Assembly: GCA_026706225.1 (NCBI GenBank)
Contig: JAPOZE010000024.1
Span: 1 to 6,628 of the forward strand
Source of the DNA: Acidobacteriota bacterium
GTDB lineage: Bacteria > Acidobacteriota > Terriglobia > Versatilivoradales > Versatilivoraceae
Length of the DNA: 6,628 nt
Direction of reading: 5' to 3'
The notes beneath the pieces were generated by a model. The model did no database searches. It was not told the origin of the DNA and saw only the letters and a program-made list of their open reading frames with translations. This document shows positions 5,412 to 6,628 of the stretch, one piece after another (the stretch's first letter is position 1; each line of letters begins with the position of its first letter). A program made the position numbers and the translations under genes.

Positions 5412-6628
5412 ATGACTCCATTCAACGCTCTTCGAAAGCTGCTTCCGGGACGGATCGTCACGGTAGCGGGGGTCGGCTACCAGGAGGGTATTCCCGCCCG
5501 GGACGCCGACGCCGGCTGGCCCATGGGAGTGGTGCGCCGCGGTGACGGACAGCTCATCGTGGTGGATTACTGGGCCCACCGGCTCTGGAGGATCGATGGC
5601 CAGGGAATTCTGCACCGGTTTGCGGGGGACGGGGTGGCCGGCAGCCAGGGCGACGGGGGTCCGGCGCTGGAGGCGCGGATGCGCCACCCTCACGATCTCT
5701 GCCAGGATCGGGAAGGGAACCTCTATTTCACCGACCTGGGGAATGTGACCATCCGCCGGATCGATGCCGGGACCGGAGTCATCACACGGGTCGCCGGTTC
5801 CGGCCGGCGGGGCCGGGGCGGTGACGGCGGGCCGGCGCTGGAGGCCGAGTTCGACTGTCCTTGCGGTCTGGCGGTCGACGAACAGGGCCGGGTCTACATC
5901 TCCGACGAATGGTCCTGCACCATTCGCCGCGTCGATCCTCAAAGTGGAACGATTCAGGTCTGGGCGGGCCGCAGCGCGCGCCACTACCCCTCCGAGCGGG
6001 GCGGCAGCCGGCCCTTTTTCGGCCCGGGGCTCAGCCTGATGGGTTATCACGGGGACGGAGGGCCGGCCGACGAGGCAGCCTTCCACCACCCCGAGCACCT
6101 GGCCTTCGATTCGAAGGGCGATCTCCATGTTTGCGACAACTCCAATGACCGCGTCCGGAAAATCAGCCGGAAGACCGGGGTGATCACCACCGTTCTGGGT
6201 AACGGCCAACGGGCTTCCAACGGGGACGGGGGACCGGCCGTGGAAGCTGCCACGCTGATGCCCGACGCCATCTGCCTGGATGTCCACGACAATCTCTACG
6301 TGGGGGAGAAGTATGGCTTCCGGGTGCGGAAAGTAGACGCCGCCACGGGTATCGTCAACACCCTGGTGGGCACCGGTGTCCCCGGCTTCGGACAGGAGGG
6401 GCTGCACGGTTCGGTGACCGAGTGCAACTCCTGCGAAGCGGCCATTTTCGCCGATCCCGACGGCACCGTGCACTGGGGAGATTGTTCGGGGCGATTGAGG
6501 CGTTACGACGGGCGGACCGGAATCGTGACCACCGCCCTGGGCGGCACCGGCGTGCATGACGGGGAGGCGGCGACCCGAGCCTTCCTGTGCGGTCCCGGCG
6601 GCCTGTCGCTGGGGCCGGACGGGCACCT
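5412..6628 (+). CDS. NHL-repeat beta-propeller protein, cysteine-rich, 3' end outside the window
   Basis: The frame from the ATG is open to the window end, giving 405 visible residues with no stop. Residues 13-22 (GRIVTVAGVG) look like the last strand of a propeller blade, which would close the ring. Blade anchors follow at Pro37, Pro93, Pro150, Pro227, Pro284, Cys341 (Pro replaced) and Pro395. Typical motifs include DREGNLYFTD (99-108), IRRIDAGTGVI (114-124) and GDGGPA (81-85, 138-142, 215-219, 272-276). The spacing is 56-57 residues except between blades three and four, where about 20 extra residues, rich in Arg, Ser and Pro, sit at 187-213. Ten cysteines are present, including CPC (149-151) and CNSC (338-341). 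No signal peptide is visible, so it may be cytoplasmic or exported by another route. Role and partner are unknown. It differs from the first NHL protein in export, cysteines and regularity. Confidence 0.85.
   Translation, partial: MTPFNALRKLLPGRIVTVAGVGYQEGIPARDADAGWPMGVVRRGDGQLIVVDYWAHRLWRIDGQGILHRFAGDGVAGSQGDGGPALEARMRHPHDLCQDREGNLYFTDLGNVTIRRIDAGTGVITRVAGSGRRGRGGDGGPALEAEFDCPCGLAVDEQGRVYISDEWSCTIRRVDPQSGTIQVWAGRSARHYPSERGGSRPFFGPGLSLMGYHGDGGPADEAAFHHPEHLAFDSKGDLHVCDNSNDRVRKISRKTGVITTVLGNGQRASNGDGGPAVEAATLMPDAICLDVHDNLYVGEKYGFRVRKVDAATGIVNTLVGTGVPGFGQEGLHGSVTECNSCEAAIFADPDGTVHWGDCSGRLRRYDGRTGIVTTALGGTGVHDGEAATRAFLCGPGGLSLGPDGH

Noticed and set aside
4942..5415. 157-codon plus-strand open frame in the repeat-rich spacer
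   Set aside because: Its translation passes through both REP-like repeats, is rich in Arg, Gly and Pro, and lacks a ribosome binding site. Frames of this kind are typical spurious products of GC-rich intergenic repeats.
4935..6626. 563-codon minus-strand open frame across the right third of the window
   Set aside because: It is antisense to the second NHL gene and runs through the repeat-rich spacer. The plus strand has clear NHL motifs and a ribosome binding site. The minus product is Arg/Pro/Gly/Ala-rich with no family motif, as expected for an antisense frame in GC-rich DNA.

Overview
The window is GC-rich DNA from a bacterium, most likely an Acidobacteriota or a similar soil or marine lineage. 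This placement is inference from style only. It rests on two NHL-repeat proteins with the 'VAGNG..GFSGDGGPA' signature, a PQQ-like propeller protein starting with the 'WSQWRGP' motif, and intergenic GC-rich repeats of the 'GCGGGCGGGACGCCCGC' kind. No rRNA, tRNA, CRISPR array or transposase gene was found.

Layout. Positions 1-314 hold no complete gene; they contain the likely 3' remnant of one reading frame (139-297, +). Positions 315-2125 (-) form a two-gene operon: a secreted or anchored PQQ-like beta-propeller protein (2125 to 815) followed 2 bases later by a SixA-type phosphohistidine phosphatase (812 to 315). A divergent intergenic region (2126-2392) with a dyad and a candidate promoter separates it from a secreted six-bladed NHL propeller (2393-3481, +). 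A 264-base convergent spacer (3482-3745) holds another possible gene remnant and a 14-base perfect palindrome. A COG3964-type metal-dependent amidohydrolase follows (4810 to 3746, -). A 601-base non-coding stretch (4811-5411) carries an inverted pair of a 26-base REP-like repeat, other palindromes and a 'TTCGTGTCCATTCGTGG' string. The last gene is a second NHL propeller (from 5412, +) that runs off the window end. It has no signal peptide and many cysteines.

How the genes fit together. The sequence does not show one pathway. Only the propeller/phosphatase pair is a convincing operon. The two NHL proteins share a repeat design but differ in export signal, cysteine content and regularity, so they are probably distant paralogues. 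The amidohydrolase has a full set of metal ligands and looks like a stand-alone deacetylase-type enzyme. I see no clear new defence, mobile or biosynthetic system. The most unusual items are the perfectly regular 57-residue repeat of the first NHL protein, the cysteine-rich leaderless second one, and the repeat-laden spacer before it.
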